44,395 nt of DNA, taken from NCBI GenBank assembly GCA_015478725.1, contig JADMIG010000008.1:65174-109568 (forward strand). Reading direction: 5' to 3'. Shown here in pieces: positions 32,028 through 40,621 of this stretch. Both the position numbers and the translations under genes were made by a program. The notes beneath the pieces were generated by a model. That model was not told the DNA's origin, did no database searches, and saw nothing but the letters and a program-made list of their open reading frames with translations. The first letter of the stretch is position 1. Every line of letters starts with the position of its first letter. This stretch comes from Chloroflexota bacterium. GTDB lineage: Bacteria; Chloroflexota; Limnocylindria; Limnocylindrales; CSP1-4.

Positions 32028-33308
32028 GTGAGTTCCGGCCCCGAGGCCGACGGACGGCCGAGACCGGCCCCCGCCCGGCCCGTCTGCATGATCGTCCACG
32101 CCTATTACGACGAGGACTCGCGCGTCCGGCGCCAGGCCGAGTCCCTCGTTGCGCGCGGGCGACCGGTGGACGTCTACTCCCTCCGCCGTCCCGGCGATCC
32201 GTCGACCGGCACGCTCGCCGGGGTCCGCATCGTTCGCCTCGACGTCCAGCGTCACCAGGGCGCCGGGATCGTCACCTATCTCCGCGAGTACCTCTCGTTC
32301 CTCGTGCGGGCCGGCTGGACGGCCACCAGGGCCCACCGCCGTCGTCGCTACGCGGTCGCGGAGGTCCACACCCTGCCGGACTTCCTCGTGGCGGCTGCGC
32401 TTCCTCTTCGCCTCGCCGGCGTGCCGGTCATCCTCGACCTCCATGAGGCGATGCCGGATTTCTTCCGGATGCGATTCCGGCGCCTCGCGAACCCAGCCTC
32501 CTATCGGATCCTCCTCCTCGCCGAGCGGATCTCGATCGGCTGCGCGAGTGCCGTCATGACGGTCAACGACGCCCTCGCCGATCGACTCGTCGCCCGGGGC
32601 GTCCGCCGCGACCGGATCACGGTCCTCCTCAACAGCCCATCCCTGGAGCGCTTCGATCCGGCCCTCCACCCGGCCCGCGCCTTCATGGCGGACGGGACGC
32701 TGCGCCTCGTCTACGCCGGCGCGCTCACGCCGACCTACGAGCTCGACGTCGTCCTCGAGGCGGTCGCGACCCTCCGGCGCGCCCGACCCGGACTGCCCGT
32801 CGCACTCAAGGTCTACGGTCGGGGCGATTCGGCCGCCACGCTCGAGGTCCGCGCGGCCGAGCTCGGTCTCGCCGAACGGGTCGCCTTCCCCGGCCGCATC
32901 CCCATCGAGGACGTCCCGGCCGCGATCGCCGGGGCGGACATCGGCCTCGCCCCCACCCGCCGCGATCCGTTCACGGACGCGTCCCTCTCCACGAAGATCT
33001 TCGAGTACGGCGCAATGGGCAAGCCCGTCGTCGCGTCGCGACTGCCGATGGTCGAACGGACCTTCCCGTCCGGTGGCGTCGCGACGTACGAGCCGGGCGA
33101 TGCGGGGGACCTCGCCCGGTCTATCCTCGCCCTCGTGGACGACGCGGCGGCTCGCGACCACGCCGTCGCGACGACCCTCTCCCGGATCCGGGAGCTCTCG
33201 TGGGAGCACTCGGCCGAGGCGCTCGAGAAGCTGATCGAACGCCTCGCGTCCCGAGCCGTGCCGTCGGCCCCCTCCAGCCCCTCCGCGCCGCTATCCTCCG
33301 TCCCATGA
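32028..33308 (+). CDS. Glycosyltransferase family 4-like protein
   Basis: A 426-residue GT-B glycosyltransferase. A short Pro-rich tail precedes VCMIVHAYYDEDSRVRRQAE. VPVILDLHEAMPDFFRMRF and VMTVNDALADRLVARG follow in the N-terminal domain. The nucleotide-sugar domain has LRLVYAGALTPTYELDVVLE, AFPGRIPIEDVPAAIAGADI and STKIFEYGAMGKPVVAS, typical of GT4. It is more distant from the three tandem paralogues upstream, sharing only the VNDALAD-like block. The GTG start is set by the 26-base divergent region. It overlaps the following dehydrogenase by ATGA. It probably adds a sugar to the exported glycan. Confidence 0.88.
   Translation: MSSGPEADGRPRPAPARPVCMIVHAYYDEDSRVRRQAESLVARGRPVDVYSLRRPGDPSTGTLAGVRIVRLDVQRHQGAGIVTYLREYLSFLVRAGWTATRAHRRRRYAVAEVHTLPDFLVAAALPLRLAGVPVILDLHEAMPDFFRMRFRRLANPASYRILLLAERISIGCASAVMTVNDALADRLVARGVRRDRITVLLNSPSLERFDPALHPARAFMADGTLRLVYAGALTPTYELDVVLEAVATLRRARPGLPVALKVYGRGDSAATLEVRAAELGLAERVAFPGRIPIEDVPAAIAGADIGLAPTRRDPFTDASLSTKIFEYGAMGKPVVASRLPMVERTFPSGGVATYEPGDAGDLARSILALVDDAAARDHAVATTLSRIRELSWEHSAEALEKLIERLASRAVPSAPSSPSAPLSSVP
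33292..33297 (+). promoter_or_regulatory. Candidate -10 hexamer (TATCCT) for the second dehydrogenase
   Basis: TATCCT lies within the end of the glycosyltransferase gene, seven bases before the ATG at 33305, the standard leaderless spacing. Translational coupling through the ATGA overlap is the alternative. Confidence 0.4.
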
Positions 33309-34594
33309 CCCGGGTGGCCATCATCGGCCTCGGCTACGTCGGCCTGCCGCTCGCCCTCGCCTTCCTCGAGGCGGGCCACGAGGTGATCGGCGTGGACGCG
33401 AGCGGCCCCCGCGTCGAGGAGCTGCAGGCCGGCCGCTCCCCCATCGACGATATCGACGACGCGCGCCTCGGCCGTGGCCTCGCCGACGGGTTCCGGATCG
33501 TGACCTCGGCGGATGCCGACCTCGCCGCCGCCGACAGCATCTTCGTCTGCGTCCCGACCCCGATCACCCAGTCGAAGGATCCGGATCTCGGCCCGGTCCT
33601 CGCCGCGGCCGACCTGGTGGCGTCCCACCTGCGCGCCGGGCAGCTCGTCGTCCTCCAGTCGACGACGTTCCCCGGCACGACCAGCGGACCCTTCCGGGTC
33701 GCCCTCGAGGGCTCCGGCCTCCTCGCCGGCCGCGATTTCGACCTCGCCTTCGCGCCCGAGCGGGTCAACCCGGGCGACCCGGCGAGTGCCCGCCGGGACG
33801 TCCCACGCCTCGTCGGCGGAAGCACTCCGGCGGCCACGGCCCGCGCGGCGGTCCTCCTCCGGACGATCAACACGACCGTCCACGAGCTCTCCTCGCCGGA
33901 CGCGGCCGAGCTCGCGAAGCTCCTGGAGAACGTGTTCCGCAACGTAAACATCGCCCTCGTCAACCAGCTCGCTCTGCTCTGCGAACGGATGGGTCTCGAC
34001 GTATGGGAGGTGATCGACGCCGCGGCGACGAAGCCGTTCGGATTCATGCCGTTCCGGCCGGGCCCCGGCGTCGGCGGTCACTGCATCCCGGTGGACCCCT
34101 ACTACCTCGCCTGGCGTGCCCGGGAGTTCGATTTCGTCGACCGCTTCGTAGAGCTCGCCGGCGACATCAACCTCGCCATGCCGCGCCACGTCGTCGACCT
34201 CGTGGCCGAGGCCCTCAACGATCGCGGACGAGCCCTCCGCGGCGCGCGGGTGGGCGTGCTCGGCGTGGCCTTCAAGCCGAACGTCCGGGATCCACGCAAC
34301 TCGCCGGCCGCGGACATCATCGCCGGCCTCCGGGCGCGGGGGGCGGTCGTCGCCTACCACGATCCTCATGTCGCCCGCTTCACCGCCTCGGACGGGGCGG
34401 AGCTCGAGTCCGTGGACCTCGACGCCATCCTCGCCGACCGTGATGTCGTTGTCGTCGTGACGCCGCACGCGGCGATCGACTGGGCCGCCGTCTATGAGCG
34501 GGCGCCGCTCGTCGTCGACACGACGGACAGTTCGCGCGGGCGGCGGACGCGCTCCCGGCAGGTGCTTCGGCTCGGTGCCGGCTGGACGGACTGA
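33305..34594 (+). CDS. UDP-N-acetylglucosamine 6-dehydrogenase-like protein (WbpA/TviB type)
   Basis: A 429-residue nucleotide-sugar dehydrogenase. VAIIGLGYVGLPLALAF is the Rossmann motif at the very N-terminus. FAPERVNPGDP and ELAKLLENVFRNVNIALVNQ hold conserved Glu and Lys residues. Cys260 in GPGVGGHCIPVDPYYL is the catalytic thiol. The segment FVELAGDINLAMPRHVVD and the later GVLGVAFKPNVRDPRNSPA match the UDP-GlcNAc dehydrogenases WbpA and TviB better than UDP-glucose dehydrogenases. It could supply UDP-GlcNAcA to the pathway encoded at 18732-24196. Its separation from that operon, and the presence of a second dehydrogenase there, leave the pairing unsettled. Confidence 0.9.
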   Translation: MTRVAIIGLGYVGLPLALAFLEAGHEVIGVDASGPRVEELQAGRSPIDDIDDARLGRGLADGFRIVTSADADLAAADSIFVCVPTPITQSKDPDLGPVLAAADLVASHLRAGQLVVLQSTTFPGTTSGPFRVALEGSGLLAGRDFDLAFAPERVNPGDPASARRDVPRLVGGSTPAATARAAVLLRTINTTVHELSSPDAAELAKLLENVFRNVNIALVNQLALLCERMGLDVWEVIDAAATKPFGFMPFRPGPGVGGHCIPVDPYYLAWRAREFDFVDRFVELAGDINLAMPRHVVDLVAEALNDRGRALRGARVGVLGVAFKPNVRDPRNSPAADIIAGLRARGAVVAYHDPHVARFTASDGAELESVDLDAILADRDVVVVVTPHAAIDWAAVYERAPLVVDTTDSSRGRRTRSRQVLRLGAGWTD

Positions 34595-34604
34595 TACGAC
34601 TCGC

Positions 34605-34620
34605 GCCCCAGGGCAGGGGC
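34605..34620 (+). terminator. Weak hairpin after the dehydrogenase gene
   Basis: GCCCC (34605-34609) and GGGGC (34616-34620) can pair around a six-base loop, ten bases after the stop. No T run follows, so termination is doubtful. Confidence 0.2.
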
Positions 34621-34649
34621 ATGATCCGGGCCGCCGGGGAGCGATGCGG

Positions 34650-34655
34650 TAGCAT
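34650..34655 (+). promoter_or_regulatory. Candidate -10 hexamer (TAGCAT) for the foldase operon
   Basis: The same TAGCAT hexamer, preceded by GG, also occurs at 32016-32021. Here it would give a leader of about 75 bases before the ATG at 34736. AAGGA at 34718-34722 is a weak ribosome binding site. Confidence 0.35.
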
Positions 34656-34735
34656 ACCGTCCGGTCCGGCCGACCGGCCGTCGACCCACCCCCCTGATGT
34701 CGACCCTCTTCCTTGACAAGGATCACTGAACCCGC

Positions 34736-36490
34736 ATGACCCTCCGATCAGCCTCGCGTCGGATCGATCGCTCACGCCACGGCAGTCGCCGGACGCTCTA
34801 CACGAACCTCGCCTTCGGGGCGATCCTCGTCATCGCCCTCGTCATCCTCGCCGTCGCGGCCGGGGTGAGCTACTACAGCGACCACCTCGCCCCCGTGGCG
34901 ACGGTCAACGGCCACTCGATCTCCAAGGACGACCTTCGCGCTCGCATCGCGATCGACACCTGGCGGATCAACTCGCTCGAATCGCAGCTCCGCAACGCGG
35001 TGAGCAGCGGTCGACTGTCCAAGGCCACCTCGGACCAGCAGATCGCCTCCCTCGAGCGGGTGAAGACGAACACGAACACGTTTGTCGCGCAGTCGCTCCA
35101 GAGCCTCATCGACAACGAGCTCATGAACGAACTCGCGAGCCAGAAGGGCATCGCCGTGACGGCGGCCCAGATCGACGCTCGCCTCGCCCTCGAGGCGACG
35201 ACAGCCGAGGCCCGCCACATCTGGATCCTCGAGGTGAAGCCCCAGGTGACCGCCCCGGCGACGACGCCGACTCCGCTCCAGCTGACCACGGCGCAGACGA
35301 CGATCAACGCCGCCGAGGCAGCGCTCAAGGCCGGAACCACCTGGGAGACCGTCGCGAAGCAGGTGACTCCCAACGACACGACCGCCGGCGACCAGGGCTT
35401 CACGGAGAAGGACGGCAGCGTCATCGACGCGGCCCTCCTCAACGCCCTCTTCGCGCTGCCGGCGAACGGGTTCACGGGCGTCATCAAGGGCGCGGACGGG
35501 ACGTTCCGCATCGGTCGGGTGACCCAGATCATCCCGCAGTCCATCGACCCGAACTACCAGCAGTCGATCACGGCCGCTGGCATCTCGCTCGATACCTACC
35601 GCGTGGCGGCCGAGGGCGACCTCGTCCGCACGGCGCTCTCGGACAGGATCGTCGCCGACGCCACGACGAAGCCGTCCCTCCAGCGCCACGTCCTCGAGAT
35701 CATGATGACCCAGCAGATCGACCAGACGACGAAGGCGCCGATCCTCACCGACCAGGTGGACGCAGCCCACATCCTCTACCTCCCGTACAGCGCGAGCGGC
35801 AATGGCTCGCCCGTGCCGTCCGGCGATCCGGGCTGGGAGGTCGCCCACCAGCGGGCGCTCGCGACGTACTACGCCCTCCTCAAGGACCCGACGCAGTTCG
35901 CCGCGATCGCCAGGCGCGACAGCGCGGACACGGGCTCGGCGGCAAACGGCGGCAACCTCGGCTACCTGAGCCAGAACGGCCTCGTCAAGCCGTTCGGCGA
36001 CGCGATCTTCAAGCCGGGCCTCGTCAAGGGCGAGATCCTCCCCCCCGTCCAGACCCAGTTCGGCTGGCATGTCATCGAGTTCCTCGGCCGGCGCCCGCCG
36101 GCGCTCACCGCGATGAACGGCCTGGCCCTCCAGCTCGCCAAACCCGGAGCCGATTTCGCCGCCCTCGCGAAGGCGAACTCGACGGCGGCGAACGCGAGCA
36201 CTGGCGGCGACATGGGCTGGGTCGCACCGTACCAGCTGAGCCAGAAGCTGGAGGACGCGATCACCGCGACCGCGGTCGGCAAGGTCTCCGCCGTCGTGAC
36301 GGACGGCAACAACGTCTACCTCTACAAGGTGGTCGACGAGCAGACGCGCCTGCCCGACGCGAGCCAGATCGCGACCCTCAAGTCGAGCGCGTTCCAGAAC
36401 TGGTACAACGCCCAGCGGGCGAAGGCGACGATCACCACGGATCCGGCGTTCACCGTCTCCAGCTCCGGCTCCAGCATCCCCGGCGGCTGA
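34736..36490 (+). CDS. Membrane-anchored parvulin-type peptidyl-prolyl isomerase (SurA/PrsA-like)
   Basis: A 584-residue extracytoplasmic foldase. A basic N-terminus leads to one membrane helix (about residues 25-46, FGAILVIALVILAVAAGVSY). A SurA_N-like helical domain follows, with VATVNGHSISKDDLRARI, and then up to three PpiC-like domains. The middle one (about 340-455) is clearest, with DAAHILYLPY, NGGNLGYLSQNGLVKPFGDA and TQFGWHVIEFLGRR. The third keeps GGDMGWVAPYQL. The first (about 160-265) is degenerate. The C-terminus is Ser/Gly-rich. It probably helps fold secreted proteins outside the membrane. It begins an operon with mazG ten bases downstream. Confidence 0.9.
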   Translation: MTLRSASRRIDRSRHGSRRTLYTNLAFGAILVIALVILAVAAGVSYYSDHLAPVATVNGHSISKDDLRARIAIDTWRINSLESQLRNAVSSGRLSKATSDQQIASLERVKTNTNTFVAQSLQSLIDNELMNELASQKGIAVTAAQIDARLALEATTAEARHIWILEVKPQVTAPATTPTPLQLTTAQTTINAAEAALKAGTTWETVAKQVTPNDTTAGDQGFTEKDGSVIDAALLNALFALPANGFTGVIKGADGTFRIGRVTQIIPQSIDPNYQQSITAAGISLDTYRVAAEGDLVRTALSDRIVADATTKPSLQRHVLEIMMTQQIDQTTKAPILTDQVDAAHILYLPYSASGNGSPVPSGDPGWEVAHQRALATYYALLKDPTQFAAIARRDSADTGSAANGGNLGYLSQNGLVKPFGDAIFKPGLVKGEILPPVQTQFGWHVIEFLGRRPPALTAMNGLALQLAKPGADFAALAKANSTAANASTGGDMGWVAPYQLSQKLEDAITATAVGKVSAVVTDGNNVYLYKVVDEQTRLPDASQIATLKSSAFQNWYNAQRAKATITTDPAFTVSSSGSSIPGG

Positions 36491-36500
36491 CCGGCCTCCG

Positions 36501-37634
36501 ATGCTCGACGCGCTCGTCGCGGAGGCGCGGGTCCGCTGGGGTCTTGACCCCGCCGCAGGGCTCCAGGTCGTCATCGCCGAGCGACTCGTCGGGACGCCGA
36601 TCGATCCAACGCGGCCGGTCCTCGTCGTGCCGGCGGTGATCCTCGGCACCGCGAACGACGGCCCCGTCCGACCGCTGCCGGGTCGCCACGGTCCGCGCGG
36701 CCAGGATCCGCTGGCGGTCGTCGGCCGCCTGTATCCCGCCGACCACTCGGTCGGGCGCTTCGGGGTGGCGGTCGGAACCGTCGTCGGAGACCTCGTGCCG
36801 GACGATCTCACGGCACCCCTCTACCTCGCCCCGGTCCCGCCGGAGCTCGCCCCGGCGAGCCCATGGTCCCTGCCATGGCTCTCGGATCGGCTCCGGGCGC
36901 CGGATGGCTGTCCGTGGGACCGCGAGCAGACCCACGATTCGCTCCGCGGCCATCTCCTCGAGGAGACGTACGAGGTGTACGACGCCCTCGCGTCCGGCGC
37001 CTCGCCAGCCCTCGCCGAGGAGCTCGGCGACCTCCTCCTCCAGATCGTCCTCCACGCCCAGCTCGCGGCAGAGGCCGGCGTCTTCGACCTGGCGGATGTC
37101 GAGGCGGCGATCGGGGCGAAGATCGTCCGCCGGCATCCCCATGTCTTCGGCGACGCCGAGGCCCGCACGGCGAGCGACGTGAACCGTCAATGGGAGCGGA
37201 TCAAGGCCGCCGAGCGCGCCGAGGCGGCCGAGGCAGCCGAGGCCCCAAAGAGCGCACTCGACGGGATCAGCCCTTCCCTCCCGGCCCTCGCCGCGAGCCA
37301 GGAGATGCAGGAGCGGGCGGCCAACCTCGGCTACGACTGGCCCACGATCGACGGCGTCATCGACAAGGTCCACGAAGAGCTCGGGGAACTGCTCGCAGCC
37401 GACTCGGACGCGAACCGGCGGGAGGAGCTCGGCGACCTCCTCATGGTCCTCGTCAACGTCGGCCGCAAGCACGGCATCCAGGCGGAGGCCGCCCTGCGCG
37501 AGGCGAACGGCAAGTTCCGGCGGCGGTTCGGCGAGGTCGAACGGCTCGCCCGAGAGCGGGGCGTCGCGCTCCGCGACCTGGACTTCGACGCGCTCGATGC
37601 GCTGTGGGACGCTGCCAAGGCGGCGACCGGATGA
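36501..37634 (+). CDS. mazG: Nucleoside triphosphate pyrophosphohydrolase MazG with partial methylase-like N-terminus
   Basis: MazG hydrolyses NTPs, including aberrant or damage-derived ones, to monophosphates. The 377-residue protein has two MazG domains: residues about 128-220, beginning [20 protein letters not shown] with the metal-binding EETYE and EELGD, and about 255-350, with HEELGELL and [14 protein letters not shown]. The 120 residues before them resemble only the C-terminal half of the tetrapyrrole-methylase domain found at the N-terminus of YabN-type MazG proteins. The recognisable parts are [24 protein letters not shown] and the closing [11 protein letters not shown]. The SAM-binding half is missing. 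The start lies ten bases after the foldase stop. Confidence 0.92.
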   Translation: MLDALVAEARVRWGLDPAAGLQVVIAERLVGTPIDPTRPVLVVPAVILGTANDGPVRPLPGRHGPRGQDPLAVVGRLYPADHSVGRFGVAVGTVVGDLVPDDLTAPLYLAPVPPELAPASPWSLPWLSDRLRAPDGCPWDREQTHDSLRGHLLEETYEVYDALASGASPALAEELGDLLLQIVLHAQLAAEAGVFDLADVEAAIGAKIVRRHPHVFGDAEARTASDVNRQWERIKAAERAEAAEAAEAPKSALDGISPSLPALAASQEMQERAANLGYDWPTIDGVIDKVHEELGELLAADSDANRREELGDLLMVLVNVGRKHGIQAEAALREANGKFRRRFGEVERLARERGVALRDLDFDALDALWDAAKAATG

Positions 37635-37647
37635 GGGAGATACGACG

Positions 37648-38385
37648 ATGACGATCGGGAACCGACCGCCGACGATCCGCACGGACGGACGCGGACCGGA
37701 CGAACCGCGCCAGGTGACGTTCACCCTGGGCGTTCAGAAGTGGGCAGAAGGGTCGTGCCGGATCCGCGTCGGTGACACGGAGGTCCTGTGCGCCGCCACG
37801 ATCGCGGACCGCGTCCCGCCCCATCTCCGCGGCAAGGGCACGGGCTGGATCACCGCCGAGTACGCGATGCTCCCGCGGGCGACGTCCGAGCGGACGGACC
37901 GCGAGTCCGTCAAGGGCCGGATCGGCGGCCGGACCCACGAGATCCAGCGGCTCATCGGCCGCTCGCTTCGCGGCGTCGTGGACCTTGCCCGGATCGGCGA
38001 GCGGACGATCACCGTGGACTGCGACGTCCTCCAGGCGGACGGCGGCACGCGGACCGCCTCGATCACCGGGGGCTATGTCGCCCTCGCGGCCGCCCTCATC
38101 AGCCACGGCATGGAGCGCCACCTCGTCGCCAAGATCGCGGCGATCAGCGTCGGGATCGTCGACGGGCGACCGCTCCTCGACCTCGACTACAGCGAGGACT
38201 CCCGGGCGGATGTCGACTTCAATGTCGTCGGCACGGACGCCGGGACGTACGTCGAGCTGCAGGGCACGGCGGAGGGGAAACCGTTCGATCGGGCGGCGAT
38301 GAACGGGCTGCTCGACCTCGCCGGACGCGGCCTGGACCGCCTCTTCGCCGCCCAGGCGGAGGCGATCGCCACGGTCCGCCGGTGA
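37648..38385 (+). CDS. rph: Ribonuclease PH
   Basis: A phosphorolytic 3'-to-5' exoribonuclease that trims tRNA 3' ends. The 245-residue length is usual. It opens with [18 protein letters not shown] and has [33 protein letters not shown] and IGRTHEIQ-type basic blocks ([16 protein letters not shown]), plus [19 protein letters not shown], which contains the phosphate-binding and catalytic residues of the family. The ATG at 37648 lies behind a purine-rich GAGGGAGA eight bases away, which decides it over the frame to 37597. It overlaps rdgB by GTGA; this rph-rdgB pairing is common across bacteria. Confidence 0.96.
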   Translation: MTIGNRPPTIRTDGRGPDEPRQVTFTLGVQKWAEGSCRIRVGDTEVLCAATIADRVPPHLRGKGTGWITAEYAMLPRATSERTDRESVKGRIGGRTHEIQRLIGRSLRGVVDLARIGERTITVDCDVLQADGGTRTASITGGYVALAAALISHGMERHLVAKIAAISVGIVDGRPLLDLDYSEDSRADVDFNVVGTDAGTYVELQGTAEGKPFDRAAMNGLLDLAGRGLDRLFAAQAEAIATVRR

Positions 38386-39050
38386 CGCACGGTCGCGCCG
38401 GCATCGCCGACCACACCGTCGGCGGCGGCCGGCTCCTCGTCGCGACACGCTCCGCCCACAAGCTCCGCGAGCTTCGCGAGCTCCTCGGGCCCATCGCGCC
38501 CACCCTCGTCTCCCTCGACGATCTCGGCATCGCCGACGAGGTGGAGGAGACCGGGATGACGTTCGAGGCGAACGCCCGGCTCAAGGCCAGGATCTACGCC
38601 CAACGCTCCGGGATCGCCACCCTCGCCGACGATTCGGGGATCGAGGTCGACGCGCTCGGCGGAGGGCCCGGCGTCCGGACGCGGCGCTACGCCGGCGACG
38701 ACGCGACGGATGCGGAGAACAACGCCAGGCTCCTCGCCGCGCTCGACGGGCTGCCGCCGGGGCGGCGCGGCGCCCGCTACGTCTGCGTCCTCGTGCTCGC
38801 CGATCCGGCACGGACCGGGCCGCGGGGCGGGATGGCGGTACGGACCGCGCGCGGCACGTGCCGCGGCAGGATCGCCTCGCTGCCGCGCGGCAGCGGCGGG
38901 TTCGGCTACGATCCCATCTTCGAGCCGGCAGCCGAGCCGCCAGGCGGCCGGACCCTCGGCCAGTACAGCCCGGCGGAGAAGCACGCGATCTCGCACCGCG
39001 CCCGAGCCGCTCGGCGGATGGCCCGCCACCTCCGGGACGGCCTCGAGTGA
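38382..39050 (+). CDS. rdgB: XTP/dITP diphosphatase (RdgB/HAM1)
   Basis: Removes non-canonical purine nucleotides (dITP, XTP) by hydrolysis to monophosphates. The 222-residue product starts with GTG overlapping the rph stop. Typical blocks are [52 protein letters not shown] with the catalytic Asp, [11 protein letters not shown], and the final SHRARA with the substrate-contacting His-Arg. The first loop reads TRSAHK where most homologues have TxNxxK, so the usual Asn is Ala. Next to mazG and rph it forms a nucleotide-sanitation group. It overlaps the methyltransferase by GTGA. Confidence 0.94.
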   Translation: MTHGRAGIADHTVGGGRLLVATRSAHKLRELRELLGPIAPTLVSLDDLGIADEVEETGMTFEANARLKARIYAQRSGIATLADDSGIEVDALGGGPGVRTRRYAGDDATDAENNARLLAALDGLPPGRRGARYVCVLVLADPARTGPRGGMAVRTARGTCRGRIASLPRGSGGFGYDPIFEPAAEPPGGRTLGQYSPAEKHAISHRARAARRMARHLRDGLE

Positions 39051-39871
39051 CGCCGCCGGAGGCGTACGACCCGCGCGCGTACTGGTCGCGCCTCCACGCG
39101 GAGGGGTCCCTCCGGTCCGTCGGCCAATCCGCCCTGCCGGTCGAGCTCAACGTGTGGCTCTATCGCGTACTCGAGCGGAACCTCCAGGCGTTCGTCCGGC
39201 GCCACGGACTCGCGAGGCCGGTGCCGAAGCGCGTCTTCGAGGTGGGGGCCGGCACCGGCTACTGGACCGCGTTCTGGCATCGACTCGGCGCCGACCGGGT
39301 GGACGGCTGCGACCTCGCCGCGTCGGCGGTCGAGCGGCTCCGCGAGCGATTCCCGGACGGCATGTTCGTCGCCGGCGACATCGCCGATGGCGGCGTCATC
39401 CCGACGGACGCCCCGTACGATCTCGTCACCATCATCAACGTCCTCCTCCACATCATCGACGAAGACCGTTTCGCGGCTGCCGCCCGGAACGTCGCCGGAG
39501 CCGTGGCGCCCGGCGGCCACGTCCTGCTCGTGGAGCCAGCCCTCCTCCTCGACACATCCGTTCGCCCGCTCCGCGACGGTGCGAGCTCCACGGCGCGCCC
39601 GCTCGAGCGATATCGGGAGGCGCTCGAGGCCGGCGGGCTCGCGTTCGTCGCCGCGGAGGCGAGCACGGTCGTCGCGAACAATCCGATCGAGCACGGTCTT
39701 CCGCACATCGAACGGTTCGCCCGGTCGTGGAAGACCGCGGTCCGGGAGGCCCGCAAGGGACCGCGTCGGGCGGATCTCGTCGGGCGGATCCTCTCGCTCG
39801 TCGATCGCCCCCTCATGCGGACGGGCGCGGCCCCGTCCGGCAAGATCCTCCTCTTCCGGCGCCCGTCCTGA
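39047..39871 (+). CDS. Class I SAM-dependent methyltransferase
   Basis: A 274-residue methyltransferase with the Rossmann-like SAM-binding fold. VFEVGAGTGYWTAFWHRLGA (around residues 64-83) is motif I, VDGCDLAASAVERLRERF supplies the acidic ribose contact, and PYDLVTIINVLLHIIDEDRF is motif II/post II. The rest, including a C-terminal helical stretch with basic residues, gives no substrate clue. The GTG start overlaps the rdgB stop, so it is the last gene of this operon. Small-molecule or lipid methylation is possible. Confidence 0.85.
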   Translation: MTPPEAYDPRAYWSRLHAEGSLRSVGQSALPVELNVWLYRVLERNLQAFVRRHGLARPVPKRVFEVGAGTGYWTAFWHRLGADRVDGCDLAASAVERLRERFPDGMFVAGDIADGGVIPTDAPYDLVTIINVLLHIIDEDRFAAAARNVAGAVAPGGHVLLVEPALLLDTSVRPLRDGASSTARPLERYREALEAGGLAFVAAEASTVVANNPIEHGLPHIERFARSWKTAVREARKGPRRADLVGRILSLVDRPLMRTGAAPSGKILLFRRPS

Positions 39872-40019
39872 GCGGTGCGTTCCGGCCCCGCCGAAAGGTC
39901 CGGCGCAAGGTCCGAGGCGCACTATCCGCGGGCCTCCCTGCGCCCCGACCGCCCGTCCCCCGACAGAGAAAAGGCGATGCCCGTCCTCGACATCGATCGG
40001 CAAGCCCCGGTTCGAGCGT

Positions 40020-40042
40020 AACGACTCGTGTTCCGAGTCGTT
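40020..40042 (+). promoter_or_regulatory. Perfect 9-bp inverted repeat enclosing the sigma-factor start codon
   Basis: AACGACTCG (40020-40028) and CGAGTCGTT (40034-40042) pair perfectly around the loop TGTTC. The GTG start codon occupies 40028-40030, straddling the stem top and the loop. As DNA it is a 23-bp interrupted palindrome of operator type; as RNA it is a hairpin that could hide the start codon. Confidence 0.6.
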
Positions 40043-40621
40043 GATGCTGTACATGAGGCTGTTGTCGATCGAATCGTCGCGCGGGCGCGTGCGGGTGACT
40101 CTGCCGCGCTTGCCGAGATCTACGACCTGTATGCCGGTCGGGTCTACCGGTTCGTGCTTCAGCGGCTTCGCAGGTCATCCGACGCCGAGGACCTCCTCCA
40201 GCGGATCTTCCTCAAGATGATCGAGGCATTGCCACGCTACGAGGCCCGTGGCATGCCGTTCAAGGCGTGGCTCTTCCGGATCGCCCGGAACGCCGTCATT
40301 GACTACGAGCGGACCCGTCACGACCACGCCTCGCTCGACGACGTCTTTGACCTGTCGGATGCCCAGCTGGGACCAGCCGAACTTGCGGAATCGGCGGCAG
40401 AGATGGACGCGGTTCGCGCCGCCCTCGATCTGCTCACGCCGGATCAGCGCGATGTGATCGTGTATCGGTTCTTCGCCGGCCTCTCGCCCCGCGAGATCGG
40501 CCTGCTCATGGACAAGCGCGAGGGAACGATCCGCGCACTCCAGTTCCGAGCGATGCAGACGCTGCGCAGCAGCCTCGCACTACGGATCGAGCTTGCCGGC
40601 GCGGAGGGAGCCGGCGCATGA
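40028..40621 (+). CDS. ECF-like sigma-70 family RNA polymerase sigma factor
   Basis: A 197-residue sigma factor with region 2 at about residues 25-95 (EIYDLYAGRVYRFVLQRL, DAEDLLQRIFLKM, FKAWLFRIARNAVIDYERT) and region 4 at about 135-185 (LTPDQRDVIVYRFFAGLSPR, EIGLLMDKREGTIRALQFRA). Region 3 is absent, as in ECF sigma factors. A TAA three codons upstream and the lack of other start codons nearby fix the GTG at 40028. No Shine-Dalgarno sequence is seen. It overlaps the next gene, a membrane protein that is a candidate anti-sigma factor, by ATGA. The adjacent Tad-like genes may be its regulon. Confidence 0.93.
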   Translation: MFRVVDAVHEAVVDRIVARARAGDSAALAEIYDLYAGRVYRFVLQRLRRSSDAEDLLQRIFLKMIEALPRYEARGMPFKAWLFRIARNAVIDYERTRHDHASLDDVFDLSDAQLGPAELAESAAEMDAVRAALDLLTPDQRDVIVYRFFAGLSPREIGLLMDKREGTIRALQFRAMQTLRSSLALRIELAGAEGAGA

